From Niallia taxi (GTDB taxonomy: Bacteria > Bacillota > Bacilli > Bacillales > Cytobacillaceae): a stretch of DNA of 64,000 bases. Both the position numbers and the translations under genes were made by a program. The notes beneath the pieces are model-generated. The model searched no databases. It saw only the letters and a program-made list of their open reading frames with translations, and had not been told where the DNA came from. Positions 55,494 to 63,388 of the stretch are shown piece after piece; position 1 is the first letter of the stretch, and the number at the start of each line of letters is the position of its first letter. The stretch is taken from the NCBI RefSeq assembly GCF_032818155.1, contig NZ_CP102589.1:1722001-1786000 (forward strand). Reading direction: 5' to 3'.

Positions 55494-55787
55494 TCATTTA
55501 CTTAACGCAGGTAAATATTTTTTATCCATTTTAACGGCAATAATGGCTAGAAACTTCTGTACAGTCATACTTTCCTCTGCTTTTGTGTACCAAGATAACT
55601 TGGAGCCATAATCTTCCCCATCATAATTTACGCTGCGGGGCGTATAGCTTTTCAGTTTAGATGTTTCGGTGTAATCAAAATCAATAATTAAAAACTTGCC
55701 GTCTTGTGTTTCCATTTTAACAACATATCTAGGACGTGCGTAGTCAGGTTTGTACTTTGTCCCTATAATTTTAGCTTTAGTTCTCAT
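55494..55787 (-). CDS. Hypothetical protein, 97 aa
   Basis: A small basic protein starting MRTKAKIIGTKYKPDYARPRY, with beta-prone segments (YVVKMETQDGKFLIIDFDY) and a helical C-terminus. The ATG at 55787 is preceded by AAAGGAG at good spacing; 55814 lacks one. It has its own terminator. No family recognised; the first half could fold as a small SH3-like or OB-like barrel, which is a guess. Confidence 0.72.
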   Translation of the reverse strand: MRTKAKIIGTKYKPDYARPRYVVKMETQDGKFLIIDFDYTETSKLKSYTPRSVNYDGEDYGSKLSWYTKAEESMTVQKFLAIIAVKMDKKYLPALSK

Positions 55788-55814
55788 AATGATCTCCTTT
55801 ATCGGGATTAACAC

Positions 55815-56213
55815 CTACCACAAGTAATAGTAGAGAAACAAGAAATTTACTAAAATTATTTAAAGTGCTTATTGACAAGCATACCACAGTAAATTAAATA
55901 AGTATATGTAAGGCGAACAATGGCTCTTGTTAGTAAAGTAATTATTACTATACATATAGTAGATCTTTTACCCATTCATAAATAGAAAGTATAAAACGAA
56001 TAGGAGAAGCTTTAAAAGTCACTTTCCGTTTTTTTAAGCGATTTTAAGCATTTATGCTTCCTAAAATAAGATCGAGAAATCTCTTTGCTTTCATTAGCAA
56101 GGAGGTTTTTTTTTGACAAAACAACGCAATATTCAGCCGGAAAATACTTATGTAAGTAAAAAAAGTAAAAAAAGAGACCGTGGTTTGAAACGGTCTTTCA
56201 AGCTGGGCTGGAA
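55815..56213. other. Gene-poor region with a possible small RNA
   Basis: TTGTTA (55,927-55,932), 16 bases, TATACA (55,949-55,954) could be a promoter. A hairpin CTTTGC...GCAAGGAG followed by eight T (56,082-56,111) could end a transcript of about 150 bases. AAGCATTTATGCTT is another small hairpin. A second terminator (56,166-56,198) belongs to the HxlR gene on the minus strand. No supported ORF. Confidence 0.3.
56166..56198 (-). terminator. Terminator of the HxlR gene
   Basis: On the minus strand GAAAGACCGTTT pairs with ACGGTCTC-type arm and is followed by seven T residues. Confidence 0.75.
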
Positions 56214-56534
56214 TCACATCCATTTTTTTGCCCATAATTCTACTACATCCAATGCTTTGCCTAGTTCATGGCCTTTTTTTGTTAAGGAATATTCGGTGCG
56301 TATCGGTCTTTCTGTAATAACATTGCGAATGACGATGCCGTGATGCTCTAGGTCCTTAATTCGTTCATTAAGCATACGTTTGCTGAGATCTGGAATAAAG
56401 CTGTGAATTTCGCTGAATCGCTTCGGCTCATCCATCAGTGCATGGATAATAAGGCCAGTCCATTTCTTGCTGATGAATTGGTACAGCTTCTCCACCTTTT
56501 CACTTAAATTGCGCGGAGTCTTTTCTTCGCTCAT
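56214..56534 (-). CDS. HxlR family transcriptional regulator
   Basis: A 106-residue winged-helix regulator of the HxlR/MarR-like type (KKWTGLIIHALMDEPKRFSEI, LSKRMLNERIKDLEHHGIV, TEYSLTKKGHEL). The ATG at 56534 is chosen because AGGA lies eight bases upstream; earlier ATGs are at 56543 and 56549. No redox cysteine is present. It is divergent from the malic enzyme gene and may regulate it, an inference from orientation. A palindrome (56,557-56,571) lies just upstream. Confidence 0.88.
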   Translation of the reverse strand: MSEEKTPRNLSEKVEKLYQFISKKWTGLIIHALMDEPKRFSEIHSFIPDLSKRMLNERIKDLEHHGIVIRNVITERPIRTEYSLTKKGHELGKALDVVELWAKKWM

Positions 56535-56556
56535 TTCATTCATCCTCATTTTTTTA

Positions 56557-56571
56557 GTTATTAATGATAAC
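56557..56571. promoter_or_regulatory. Palindrome upstream of the HxlR gene
   Basis: GTTATTAATGATAAC: 5-bp inverted arms GTTAT / ATAAC around TAATG, 22 bases before the HxlR start. Candidate autoregulatory operator in the divergent region. Confidence 0.35.
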
Positions 56572-56774
56572 CAATATATTATAAATAACATAGTTAAATA
56601 ATTAAAAAAATCACCCTTACTTACATAATATCATATAAAGCGGTTTCATTAAATTGGTTTGTGACAATTCTGTGGCAGTGACCGTTGACGAAGAAAAAAT
56701 AGGGGAGTAATATCTGTAACGTAAATTAACCAGTTAACTTTAAGTAACCAAGTTGAAGGAAGAAGGAATAGAAG

Positions 56775-58472
56775 ATGAGCAAAGTTATTTTCTTAGAAAA
56801 AGACGGTTCCATTCATACAGCATTAAAAGGTAAAGATGTTTTAGCAAATCCATTGCTGAACAAAGGAGTTGCCTTTACAGAAAAAGAAAGAGAGGAGCTT
56901 GGCCTAAACGGTATCTTGCCTCCGGCAGTGTTGACTCTTGAAGAGCAAGTGCAAAGAGCGTATGAGCAATTCACATCAAAGTCGACTAATTTAGAGAAAA
57001 ACAATTCATTAAATGATTTGTTTAACCGTAATGTCGTTTTATATTACAGACTGTTGACAGATCATTTAAGTGAAATGCTGCCAATCGTTTACACACCAAC
57101 TGTTGGTCAATCTATCCAAGAATACAGCCATGAATACCATCGTCCAGGTGGAGTTTACCTGTCTATTAATGATTTAGACGGTATTGAGCAAGCTCTTGCA
57201 AATACAGGTGCTTCTTCAGATGATATTGATTTAATCGTAGCAACTGACTCTGAGAGCATTTTGGGTATTGGTGACTGGGGTGTTGGCGGTATCAATATTG
57301 CAATCGGAAAATTAGCTGTTTATACTGCTGCAGCTGGTATCCATCCTAAACGTGTATTACCAGTAGTGCTTGATGCAGGTACAAATAATGAAAAACTAAT
57401 TAACGACCCATTATATATCGGTAACCGTCATGAAAGAATTCGCGGTGAAAAATATAATCAGTTCATTGATGCATATATCGAAAAATCCCTTGAAATGTTC
57501 CCGAATGCATTGCTGCACTGGGAGGATTTCGGTAATGTAAATGCGCGTCATATTATTGAAAAATATAAAGATAAAGTTTTAACATTCAATGATGATATTC
57601 AAGGTACAGGTGCTGTTACATTGGCAGGTATTCTTTCTGGTCTTAAAATCAAAAATGAATCATTGAAGGACCAACGCATATTAGTGTTTGGACCAGGAGC
57701 TGCAGGTATTGGGAACGCAGATCAAATGAAAGATACGATGGTTCTTGAAGGTTTGACAGAGGAAGAAGCATGTGCAAGATTCTGGGCTGTAGATCACAGA
57801 GGTCTTTTAACAGATGGAATGGATGGAATTTTAAGCTTCCAAAAACCATATGTACGCCCTGAAGCAGAAGTTGCTGACTGGGAAAGAGAAAATGGCATCA
57901 TTACATTGATGGAAACAGTTAAACATGTGAAGCCAACTATTTTAATTGGTACGTCAGGTGTTGCTGGTGCATTCACAGAAGCAATCGTGAAAGAAATGGC
58001 TAAACATGTGGAGCGTCCAATTATCATGCCAATGTCCAATCCAACTCATCTTGCAGAAGCAGTTCCTGCAGATTTGATTGAATGGACAGACGGTAAAGCG
58101 CTAATCGCAACTGGAAGCCCATTTGAACCTGTTGAATATAAAGGTGTAAGCTACGAAATTGGTCAATCCAATAATGCTTTCGTATTCCCAGGTCTTGGTC
58201 TTGGTTCTATTGTAGTTAAATCAAAATTAATCACAGACAGCATGTTTATTGCTTCTGCTGATGCAGTTGCGAAGCTTTGCGATACAAATAAAGAAGGAGC
58301 TTCCTTGCTTCCAAGCATTTCTCAGCTTCGTGAAGTGTCCTATGAAGTAGCGGTTGCTGTTGCTAAAGCAGCAATTGCAGACGGTGTCGCACAAAGCATA
58401 CCTGCAAATGTAGAGGAAGCAGTGAAGGATGCTATGTGGTATCCAGTATATAAAGATATCGAAGTACTATAA
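56775..58472 (+). CDS. NAD-dependent malic enzyme
   Basis: A 565-residue enzyme converting malate to pyruvate and CO2 with NAD. Landmarks are [16 protein letters not shown] at the start, [17 protein letters not shown], the divalent-metal region [10 protein letters not shown] and [16 protein letters not shown], and the NAD loop [15 protein letters not shown]. The TPTVGQ form favours malic enzyme over malolactic enzyme, in which I recall DPTIAD. Same class as B. subtilis MalS/MaeA. The downstream permease probably supplies malate. Confidence 0.9.
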   Translation: MSKVIFLEKDGSIHTALKGKDVLANPLLNKGVAFTEKEREELGLNGILPPAVLTLEEQVQRAYEQFTSKSTNLEKNNSLNDLFNRNVVLYYRLLTDHLSEMLPIVYTPTVGQSIQEYSHEYHRPGGVYLSINDLDGIEQALANTGASSDDIDLIVATDSESILGIGDWGVGGINIAIGKLAVYTAAAGIHPKRVLPVVLDAGTNNEKLINDPLYIGNRHERIRGEKYNQFIDAYIEKSLEMFPNALLHWEDFGNVNARHIIEKYKDKVLTFNDDIQGTGAVTLAGILSGLKIKNESLKDQRILVFGPGAAGIGNADQMKDTMVLEGLTEEEACARFWAVDHRGLLTDGMDGILSFQKPYVRPEAEVADWERENGIITLMETVKHVKPTILIGTSGVAGAFTEAIVKEMAKHVERPIIMPMSNPTHLAEAVPADLIEWTDGKALIATGSPFEPVEYKGVSYEIGQSNNAFVFPGLGLGSIVVKSKLITDSMFIASADAVAKLCDTNKEGASLLPSISQLREVSYEVAVAVAKAAIADGVAQSIPANVEEAVKDAMWYPVYKDIEVL

Positions 58473-58502
58473 GGATAAAGTTTTCAAGAAATAAGGCTTT
58501 AA

Positions 58503-58556
58503 AAAGGCGGCTTTTAATCATAGATAATTGATTAAAAGTCGAGCTTATTGCCTTTT
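58503..58556 (+). terminator. Hairpin after the malic enzyme gene
   Basis: AAGGCGGCTTTTAATCA pairs with TGATTAAAAGTCG...GCCTT; T tract short (TTTTAG), so termination may be partial. Confidence 0.6.
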
Positions 58557-58627
58557 AGAGCAGTCTCACTTATTTTTTGAAGTGAATAAAAACCTACTTA
58601 GATAATAGGTGGAGTAATAGTTTAATG

Positions 58628-58646
58628 AGCGTGTTTTAAACACGCT
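58628..58646. promoter_or_regulatory. Palindrome upstream of the AEC permease gene
   Basis: AGCGTGTTT-T-AAACACGCT, 9-bp perfect arms, 22 bases before the start codon. A TTGAAG / GATAAT pair (about 58,576 to 58,605) may be a promoter just upstream, in which case this could be an operator; as RNA it would be a hairpin near the ribosome-binding site. Confidence 0.45.
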
Positions 58647-58667
58647 ATATTTTGGGGGATTTGAATT

Positions 58668-59624
58668 ATGGGTATAGGTCAAATATTTATTATATTAATA
58701 CCAATTTTCTTTGTCATTATTTTAGGATACTTGGCAGGATATTTTAAGAAGTTTGATGCAGCATCATCTAAAGGTTTGAACACACTTGTGACTAAGTTTG
58801 CGTTGCCTGCGCATTTATTTGTCGGGATTACAACAACTTCTAAACAAACTTTAATTGATAAATGGCCGTTCTTTGTAACGATGTTCATTGGAATTATCGG
58901 CTTCTATGTTGTACTTTTACTGATTTCACGTTTCGTATTTAAAACATCTACAACTCCTGCATCTATGTTTTCGTTAAATTCTACGCAGCCATCATTTGCA
59001 TTTATGGGTATCCCTGTATTAGGGAGCATCTTTGGTGCAGATGCAGTTGCGATTCCTATTGCGATTACTGGTGTAGTAGTTAATGCGCTTCTTGATCCTT
59101 TGGCTAGTATTATCGGTACAATTGGCCAGTCAAGTGCCAATGCGAAGGAAAAGGGACAAAGCTTGTGGAAAGTAACGATTTCTTCTATCTTGCATGGATT
59201 GTCTGAACCACTTGCATGTGTACCGTTGCTTGGTGTCGTTTTAATTCTTTGCGGTTTCCATTCACCAGACATATTGGCAGACAGCTTAGACGAAATTGGT
59301 TCCATCACTTCAGGTGCTGCTTTGTTTGCAATTGGTGTAACAATCGGTATCCGTAATATTAAGTTTAGTAAAATTGCCATCGGTATTGCTTTCATTAAAG
59401 CAATCATTCATCCACTAGCGATGGTTCTGATTGCTCTTATGATGGGATTATCTAAAACAGATATGACAAATGCAATCCTATTGGTTGCTTTCCCAGGATC
59501 AGCAGTTGCTGCCATGATTGCAACTAGATTTGAGACATTGGAAGCTGAAACAGCATCCTCCTTTGTCCTGAGTGCTATCCTGTCCTTAATTACATTACCA
59601 ATCTTCTTGTCCTGGTTAATGTGA
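58668..59624 (+). CDS. AEC family transporter, probable malate permease
   Basis: A 318-residue membrane protein with about ten helices of the auxin efflux carrier family. The family half-repeats are visible: an N-terminal [14 protein letters not shown] segment and [20 protein letters not shown], which resembles the NxxxxGxP region. Some AEC members (MleP) carry malate, and the malic enzyme gene is directly upstream, so malate uptake is likely. Own start after GGGGGA. Confidence 0.85.
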   Translation: MGIGQIFIILIPIFFVIILGYLAGYFKKFDAASSKGLNTLVTKFALPAHLFVGITTTSKQTLIDKWPFFVTMFIGIIGFYVVLLLISRFVFKTSTTPASMFSLNSTQPSFAFMGIPVLGSIFGADAVAIPIAITGVVVNALLDPLASIIGTIGQSSANAKEKGQSLWKVTISSILHGLSEPLACVPLLGVVLILCGFHSPDILADSLDEIGSITSGAALFAIGVTIGIRNIKFSKIAIGIAFIKAIIHPLAMVLIALMMGLSKTDMTNAILLVAFPGSAVAAMIATRFETLEAETASSFVLSAILSLITLPIFLSWLM

Positions 59625-59672
59625 CGAAAAGACAAAAGATGGCTTGGGCATTAGTGTATAAGCTCTAAGTCG

Positions 59673-60024
59673 AAGAGGCTAGGACATAAGTAAGTGAACC
59701 AGCGTATAGACCGAACTACTTAATCAACTATTGATTAAGTAGTTCGGTTTTTTGTTTCTAGTTTAAATACAAAAAATCAGAAATTTTAGTGGAATGGAGC
59801 GGAGGCCACTCGACTCGGGGGAAATAGAGGAAAGGATGAGACCCCGCAGGCGAAGACGAGGAGGCTCCATACCTCCCCGCGGAAAGCGAGTGGGTGCAGC
59901 GCAATGAAACGAACTAACTTTAACTCAAAATTCTATTTAGACACAACCTTCATTTTCCAAACTTAGATGTAATTTCTATTATTCGTGTTTAGAAAGCTTA
60001 TCTTTTGTTTTGTCCCAGCCTCTT
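59673..60024. repeat. MITE-like element with terminal inverted repeats
   Basis: Ends AAGAGGCTAGGACATAA (59,673-59,689) and, inverted, AAGAGGCTGGGACAAAA (60,008-60,024) match at 15 of 17 positions. Inside are a strong hairpin terminator (59,711-59,753) and a GC-rich module 59,791-59,914 (GGAGCGGAGGCCACTCGACT ... CCCCGCGGAAAGCGAGTGGG). No ORF or transposase. The GC content is far above the surroundings. Confidence 0.7.
59711..59753 (+). terminator. Strong terminator after the AEC gene
   Basis: Perfect 16-bp stem CCGAACTACTTAATCA / TGATTAAGTAGTTCGG, five-base loop, TTTTTT. Confidence 0.92.
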
Positions 60025-60070
60025 TTTTATTTACTATGCTTTGTTTAAACCAATAATAGAACATCTTACT

Positions 60071-60302
60071 GAAAGGGAGCGGAGACCACTCGAATCCAGT
60101 GGGGGAAATAAGACGATTTAGACCGCGCAGGCTAAGAAGGAGGAGGCTACATTCCTCCCTGCGGACTCCTCGAGGGCGTGCGCTCTATGAACCGAACAAA
60201 GTTTCAAGGGTTACATTATTTATAAACAAACGGTCCTATGTTTATTAGATGAAATTATTATTCGTATTGAGATAGGAGAATTTTATTTTATCTTAGCCTC
60301 TT
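60071..60302. repeat. Second, diverged copy of the GC-rich repeat
   Basis: 60,071-60,197 aligns with 59,791-59,914: both have GGGAGCGGAG-CCACTCGA, GGGGGAAATA, GCGCAGGC / CCGCAGGC, GAGGAGGCT, CCTCCC-GCGGA and end ACCGAAC / AACGAAC. Its right end TTTATCTTAGCCTCTT (60,287-60,302) resembles the terminal repeat of the first element. Sequence identity is moderate, so this copy is older. Confidence 0.65.
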
Positions 60303-60378
60303 GTTATCGATTTTTTATAGCTAATTTGATTAAAAATGTAAATTTTTTTAAGCTTTTTGTAAACTTTGGTGGAAAAGT

Positions 60379-60407
60379 TTGCTTTCGGATGTTTAACCTG
60401 TTACTAT
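60379..60407 (+). promoter_or_regulatory. Sigma-A promoter of the cold-shock gene
   Basis: TTGCTT, 17-base spacer, TACTAT. Predicted transcription start near 60,414 leaves a 5' leader of about 105 bases, a length typical of cold-shock mRNAs. Confidence 0.6.
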
Positions 60408-60517
60408 AAAGGAGACTTATTTTTGTTCGAAGTATATAGTTAGGAAAACATTCTTTATTATTATGTAGAGCAAGGATAGTAATACATAGTGTGTGAAACA
60501 CTTAGGAGGAAACAAAA

Positions 60518-60718
60518 ATGGCTACAGGTAAAGTAAAATGGTTCAACGCTGAAAAAGGATTTGGTTTCATCGAAACTTCAGAAGGACAAGATGTATTCGT
60601 ACATTTCAGTGCAATTCAATCTGAAGGTTTCAAAACTTTGGATGAAGGACAAGAAGTTTCTTTTGACATAGAAGAAGGACAACGTGGCCCACAAGCTGCT
60701 AACGTTACTAAAGCTTAA
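60518..60718 (+). CDS. Cold-shock protein
   Basis: A 66-residue single CSD-fold RNA chaperone with RNP1 KGFGFIE and RNP2 VFVHF and flanking aromatic residues (KWFNAEKGF). AGGAGG precedes the ATG. It binds single-stranded RNA and DNA and helps translation at low temperature. Belongs to the CspB/CspD group; the paralogue cannot be assigned. Confidence 0.96.
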   Translation: MATGKVKWFNAEKGFGFIETSEGQDVFVHFSAIQSEGFKTLDEGQEVSFDIEEGQRGPQAANVTKA

Positions 60719-60733
60719 TTAACTTCAACAAAA

Positions 60734-60764
60734 AAAGACTCTAACTTCTGTTAGAGTCTTTTTT
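60734..60764 (+). terminator. Terminator after the cold-shock gene
   Basis: Perfect 12-bp stem AAAGACTCTAAC / GTTAGAGTCTTT with loop TTCT and a T tract. Confidence 0.93.
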
Positions 60765-60809
60765 ACTACAATTTGAGTCTATATTATTCTAGTTTAGGAG
60801 TGTGTACCC

Positions 60810-61532
60810 ATGACATTGATATTCGCCCATAGAGGTTATTCTGCGCGTTTTCCTGAAAATACAATGAGAGCGTTTATAGAGGCAGAAGGGACTTTAGCAA
60901 ACGGGATAGAATTGGATGTTCAACTGACAAAGGACGGCGAGATAGTCGTTATTCATGATGAAACAGTGGATCGTACGACAAATGGAACTGGATATGTAGT
61001 AGACTATAATTATTCTGATTTAAGAAAATTACAAGCTTCCTATAAATTCACAGAAAATAATGTGCAAATACCCTCATTAAAAGAGGTGTTTGAATGGATG
61101 CAAAGCAACAACTTATTATGCAATATTGAATTTAAAAATAATAATGTCCCTTATGAAGGTCTGGAAGAGAAAACAATCGCACTTATAAGAGAATATGGGT
61201 TAAGTGACAGAATCATTTTTTCATCCTTTAATCATTATAGTATGGTGCACAGCTACCGAATTGCACCTGACATAGAGACAGCGGTACTTATGTCTGACAG
61301 GATATATCAGCCGTGGATTTACGCGGGGGCAATTAAAGCAAAAGGAATCCATCCAAATTATAAAAGGATTACTCTTTCTATGGTTGAGCAGGCTGAAAAA
61401 AATGGCATACATGTTAGACCATATACAGTGAACGATCCTAAAAAGATGAAAGAATTCATTCAAGCAGGCATTTCAGCAATCATTACAGATGAACCGATAG
61501 AAGCCAGGAAAATACTCGAAGCCCGTTTATAA
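60810..61532 (+). CDS. yqiK: Glycerophosphodiester phosphodiesterase
   Basis: A 240-residue GDPD-family TIM-barrel enzyme hydrolysing glycerophosphodiesters to glycerol 3-phosphate and alcohol. Seen are AHRGYSARFPENT (general acid-base His), ELDVQLTKDGEIVVIHDE (metal ligands and second His) and NIEFKN. No signal peptide, so cytoplasmic. Matches yqiK, which also lies between spo0A and the bkd genes in B. subtilis. Confidence 0.93.
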   Translation: MTLIFAHRGYSARFPENTMRAFIEAEGTLANGIELDVQLTKDGEIVVIHDETVDRTTNGTGYVVDYNYSDLRKLQASYKFTENNVQIPSLKEVFEWMQSNNLLCNIEFKNNNVPYEGLEEKTIALIREYGLSDRIIFSSFNHYSMVHSYRIAPDIETAVLMSDRIYQPWIYAGAIKAKGIHPNYKRITLSMVEQAEKNGIHVRPYTVNDPKKMKEFIQAGISAIITDEPIEARKILEARL

Positions 61533-61538
61533 AAGTGC

Positions 61539-61568
61539 GAACCTGTAAAAAATTGCAGGTTCTTTTTA
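61539..61568 (+). terminator. Terminator after the GDPD gene
   Basis: GAACCTG / CAGGTTC with a ten-base loop and TTTTTATTTTT. Confidence 0.85.
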
Positions 61569-61631
61569 TTTTTATTAATGTAAGCGTTCTATACAGAGTA
61601 GTTGTCTGAATAAATAAATATTAAGAAAAAA

Positions 61632-61661
61632 TTTGCATGGATTTGCAAAAGTGTTTATAGT
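61632..61661 (+). promoter_or_regulatory. Sigma-A promoter with inverted repeat, upstream of the BkdR-like gene
   Basis: TTGCAT (61,633-61,638), 17-base spacer and TATAGT (61,656-61,661). The inverted repeat TTTGCA-N6-TGCAAA (61,632-61,649) overlaps the -35 and spacer. No -24/-12 sigma-54 promoter was seen. Confidence 0.6.
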
Positions 61662-61700
61662 ATAGATATGAAATAAATTGCACGGTAGAAAATATGATGA

Positions 61701-61721
61701 TGCAAAAAGTGAGGTTTTGCA
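61701..61721. promoter_or_regulatory. Inverted repeat enclosing the ribosome-binding site
   Basis: TGCAAAA-AGTGAGG-TTTTGCA, 7-bp perfect arms ending at the base before the ATG. It shares the TTTGCA/TGCAAA half-sites of the repeat at 61,632-61,649. As RNA it would hold the GTGAGG site in a loop. Confidence 0.55.
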
Positions 61722-63359
61722 ATGGATCTGTCTTATCAATCAATAGAGCAATCCATCTTTCAGGAATTAAAAGAAGCTGTCATCCTGATTGATAAACACG
61801 GAAAAATCGTTTGCTATAACCAACAGGCTAAAGTTGTTGCTCAAAGTCAGCACAGCCGGGAATTATCTATGCATGCACATATTCTTGACGTATTTCCAAA
61901 AAGTGAACTGATGAGAGTTCTGCAGACAAAAAAGGCAGAAATAAGAAAGTTGTTTCGTCTAAATGACACACTGTCTGTTCACGTATCCCGTTTTCCGCTT
62001 TTAGATAATGCAGGGGAACTACTCGGAGCAGCCGCTATCATTCAACAGGACGGAGCTTCTGCAGAAAATAACTGGCAGATCGATGAATACATACAAGAAG
62101 GCATGCAGACAGTTTTGCAAAATACATCACAGGCTTTTGTAATTTTGAATGAGCACGGATTTACTATTTTGCAAAATCCTGCACACGAGAAATTTTTGCT
62201 CACGCTGCAAAAAGACAGTGCCGCAGAAGCTGTTTGGAAACAGAAGCTAGAAGAGGTGTGTAAGAAGACACTTCAAACAAGACGAATGGTCGAAGAGAAG
62301 ATTAGGGGCGAATCAATGGAAGGCAGTGTTAAATGTCTTCCTAACTTAATAGATGGTGTGCTGAAGGGCTGTATTCTGTTCATTGACCACAATATGGAGC
62401 AAGCGGAGCTGAGGAAGAAACTAGAGCAATCAAGAAGGATTATTCGCGCACTGGAAACGCAAAGCCGGTTCAAGGATTTTACGATAAACTCTGCGAGAAT
62501 GAAAATGGCAGTCCAGCAAGGGAAAATTGCTGCAGATATGGATTATCCCGTTTTTTTGAGAGGGGCTGCAGGAACTGGCAAGAAGATGCTTGCAAATGCC
62601 ATTCATAATGACGGGAAAAGAAGATATCAAGCATTTACTGTTGTTGATTGTTTGAAGGATGAGGGAAAGCTTGCAGACTATTTGGGCAGGATGAGTAGTA
62701 AGGATATTTCCAGTCATCCGCAAGGAACCGTATATTTTAAAAATATTACAGCATTACCCTTGAACCAACAAATGCAGCTGCATCAAATTGCTCTTAACAG
62801 TCAGGGAAATGCAGCTGTCTACCGTTTGATTGTTTCCTCTGATGTAAATGTAGAAACAGCTATGATAGAAGGCGCCTTCCAGAAAGAGCTTTATTATGAC
62901 CTGTTGCAAACAAGCATCCATATGCCAGCATTAAAAGAAAGAAAAGAAGACATCGCTCCACTTGTGGAAGAGTGGATTCAGATTGGCAATGAGGAATATG
63001 GTAGCTGTATAACGTCCATTGACCCAGCAGCAATGGAAGTGCTGCAAAATTTCCCATACAATAATAATTTCAAAGAATTGCGGGCAAGTTTAGAGCATTC
63101 ACTTGCAAAATTAGATAGAGGGACAACTACATTAAGTGTTAGTCATCTTGCTTTTTTTGCCAATGCTAAGAACAACCAAGAAGAAAGTAATCCTGATACT
63201 GGGGATAAGCCTCTTTCTGAGCTGGTTGAAGAATATGAAAAGGTCATTATAAAAAAGACAATGGCGGAGCTTGATGGTAATAAGACACTTACTGCAAAAA
63301 AATTAGGCTTATCCGTTCGGAATTTATATTATAAATTGGAAAAATACCAATTGAACTAG
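61722..63359 (+). CDS. bkdR: BkdR-like regulator with degenerate sigma-54 activator domain
   Basis: A 545-residue protein laid out as a sigma-54-dependent activator: PAS-like N-terminus (about 1-110), a second sensor region (115-225), an AAA+ domain (about 265-430), and a Fis-type helix-turn-helix end ([23 protein letters not shown]). The Walker A loop GAAGTGKK is present. The GAFTGA loop that contacts sigma-54 is missing, together with the surrounding segment, between [16 protein letters not shown] and HPQGTVYF. The Walker B position normally reading FLDEI is YFKNI, without acidic residues. [10 protein letters not shown] is kept. It probably regulates without sigma-54 and ATP hydrolysis. Its place before a buk-like gene corresponds to bkdR of branched-chain keto-acid catabolism. 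Confidence 0.88.
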   Translation: MDLSYQSIEQSIFQELKEAVILIDKHGKIVCYNQQAKVVAQSQHSRELSMHAHILDVFPKSELMRVLQTKKAEIRKLFRLNDTLSVHVSRFPLLDNAGELLGAAAIIQQDGASAENNWQIDEYIQEGMQTVLQNTSQAFVILNEHGFTILQNPAHEKFLLTLQKDSAAEAVWKQKLEEVCKKTLQTRRMVEEKIRGESMEGSVKCLPNLIDGVLKGCILFIDHNMEQAELRKKLEQSRRIIRALETQSRFKDFTINSARMKMAVQQGKIAADMDYPVFLRGAAGTGKKMLANAIHNDGKRRYQAFTVVDCLKDEGKLADYLGRMSSKDISSHPQGTVYFKNITALPLNQQMQLHQIALNSQGNAAVYRLIVSSDVNVETAMIEGAFQKELYYDLLQTSIHMPALKERKEDIAPLVEEWIQIGNEEYGSCITSIDPAAMEVLQNFPYNNNFKELRASLEHSLAKLDRGTTTLSVSHLAFFANAKNNQEESNPDTGDKPLSELVEEYEKVIIKKTMAELDGNKTLTAKKLGLSVRNLYYKLEKYQLN

Positions 63360-63388
63360 CTGCTAATAAAAGGGGAGGATTGTCAAAG

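Noticed and set aside
56113-56343. Plus-strand ORF of 76 codons with AAGGAGG and TTG start
   Set aside because: The apparent ribosome-binding site is the arm of a hairpin with eight T residues. The frame runs through the HxlR terminator and then antisense into the HxlR gene, and the composition looks non-coding.
56775-58472. Malolactic enzyme
   Set aside because: The [13 protein letters not shown] region and overall sequence fit NAD-malic enzyme better than the malolactic type as I remember it.
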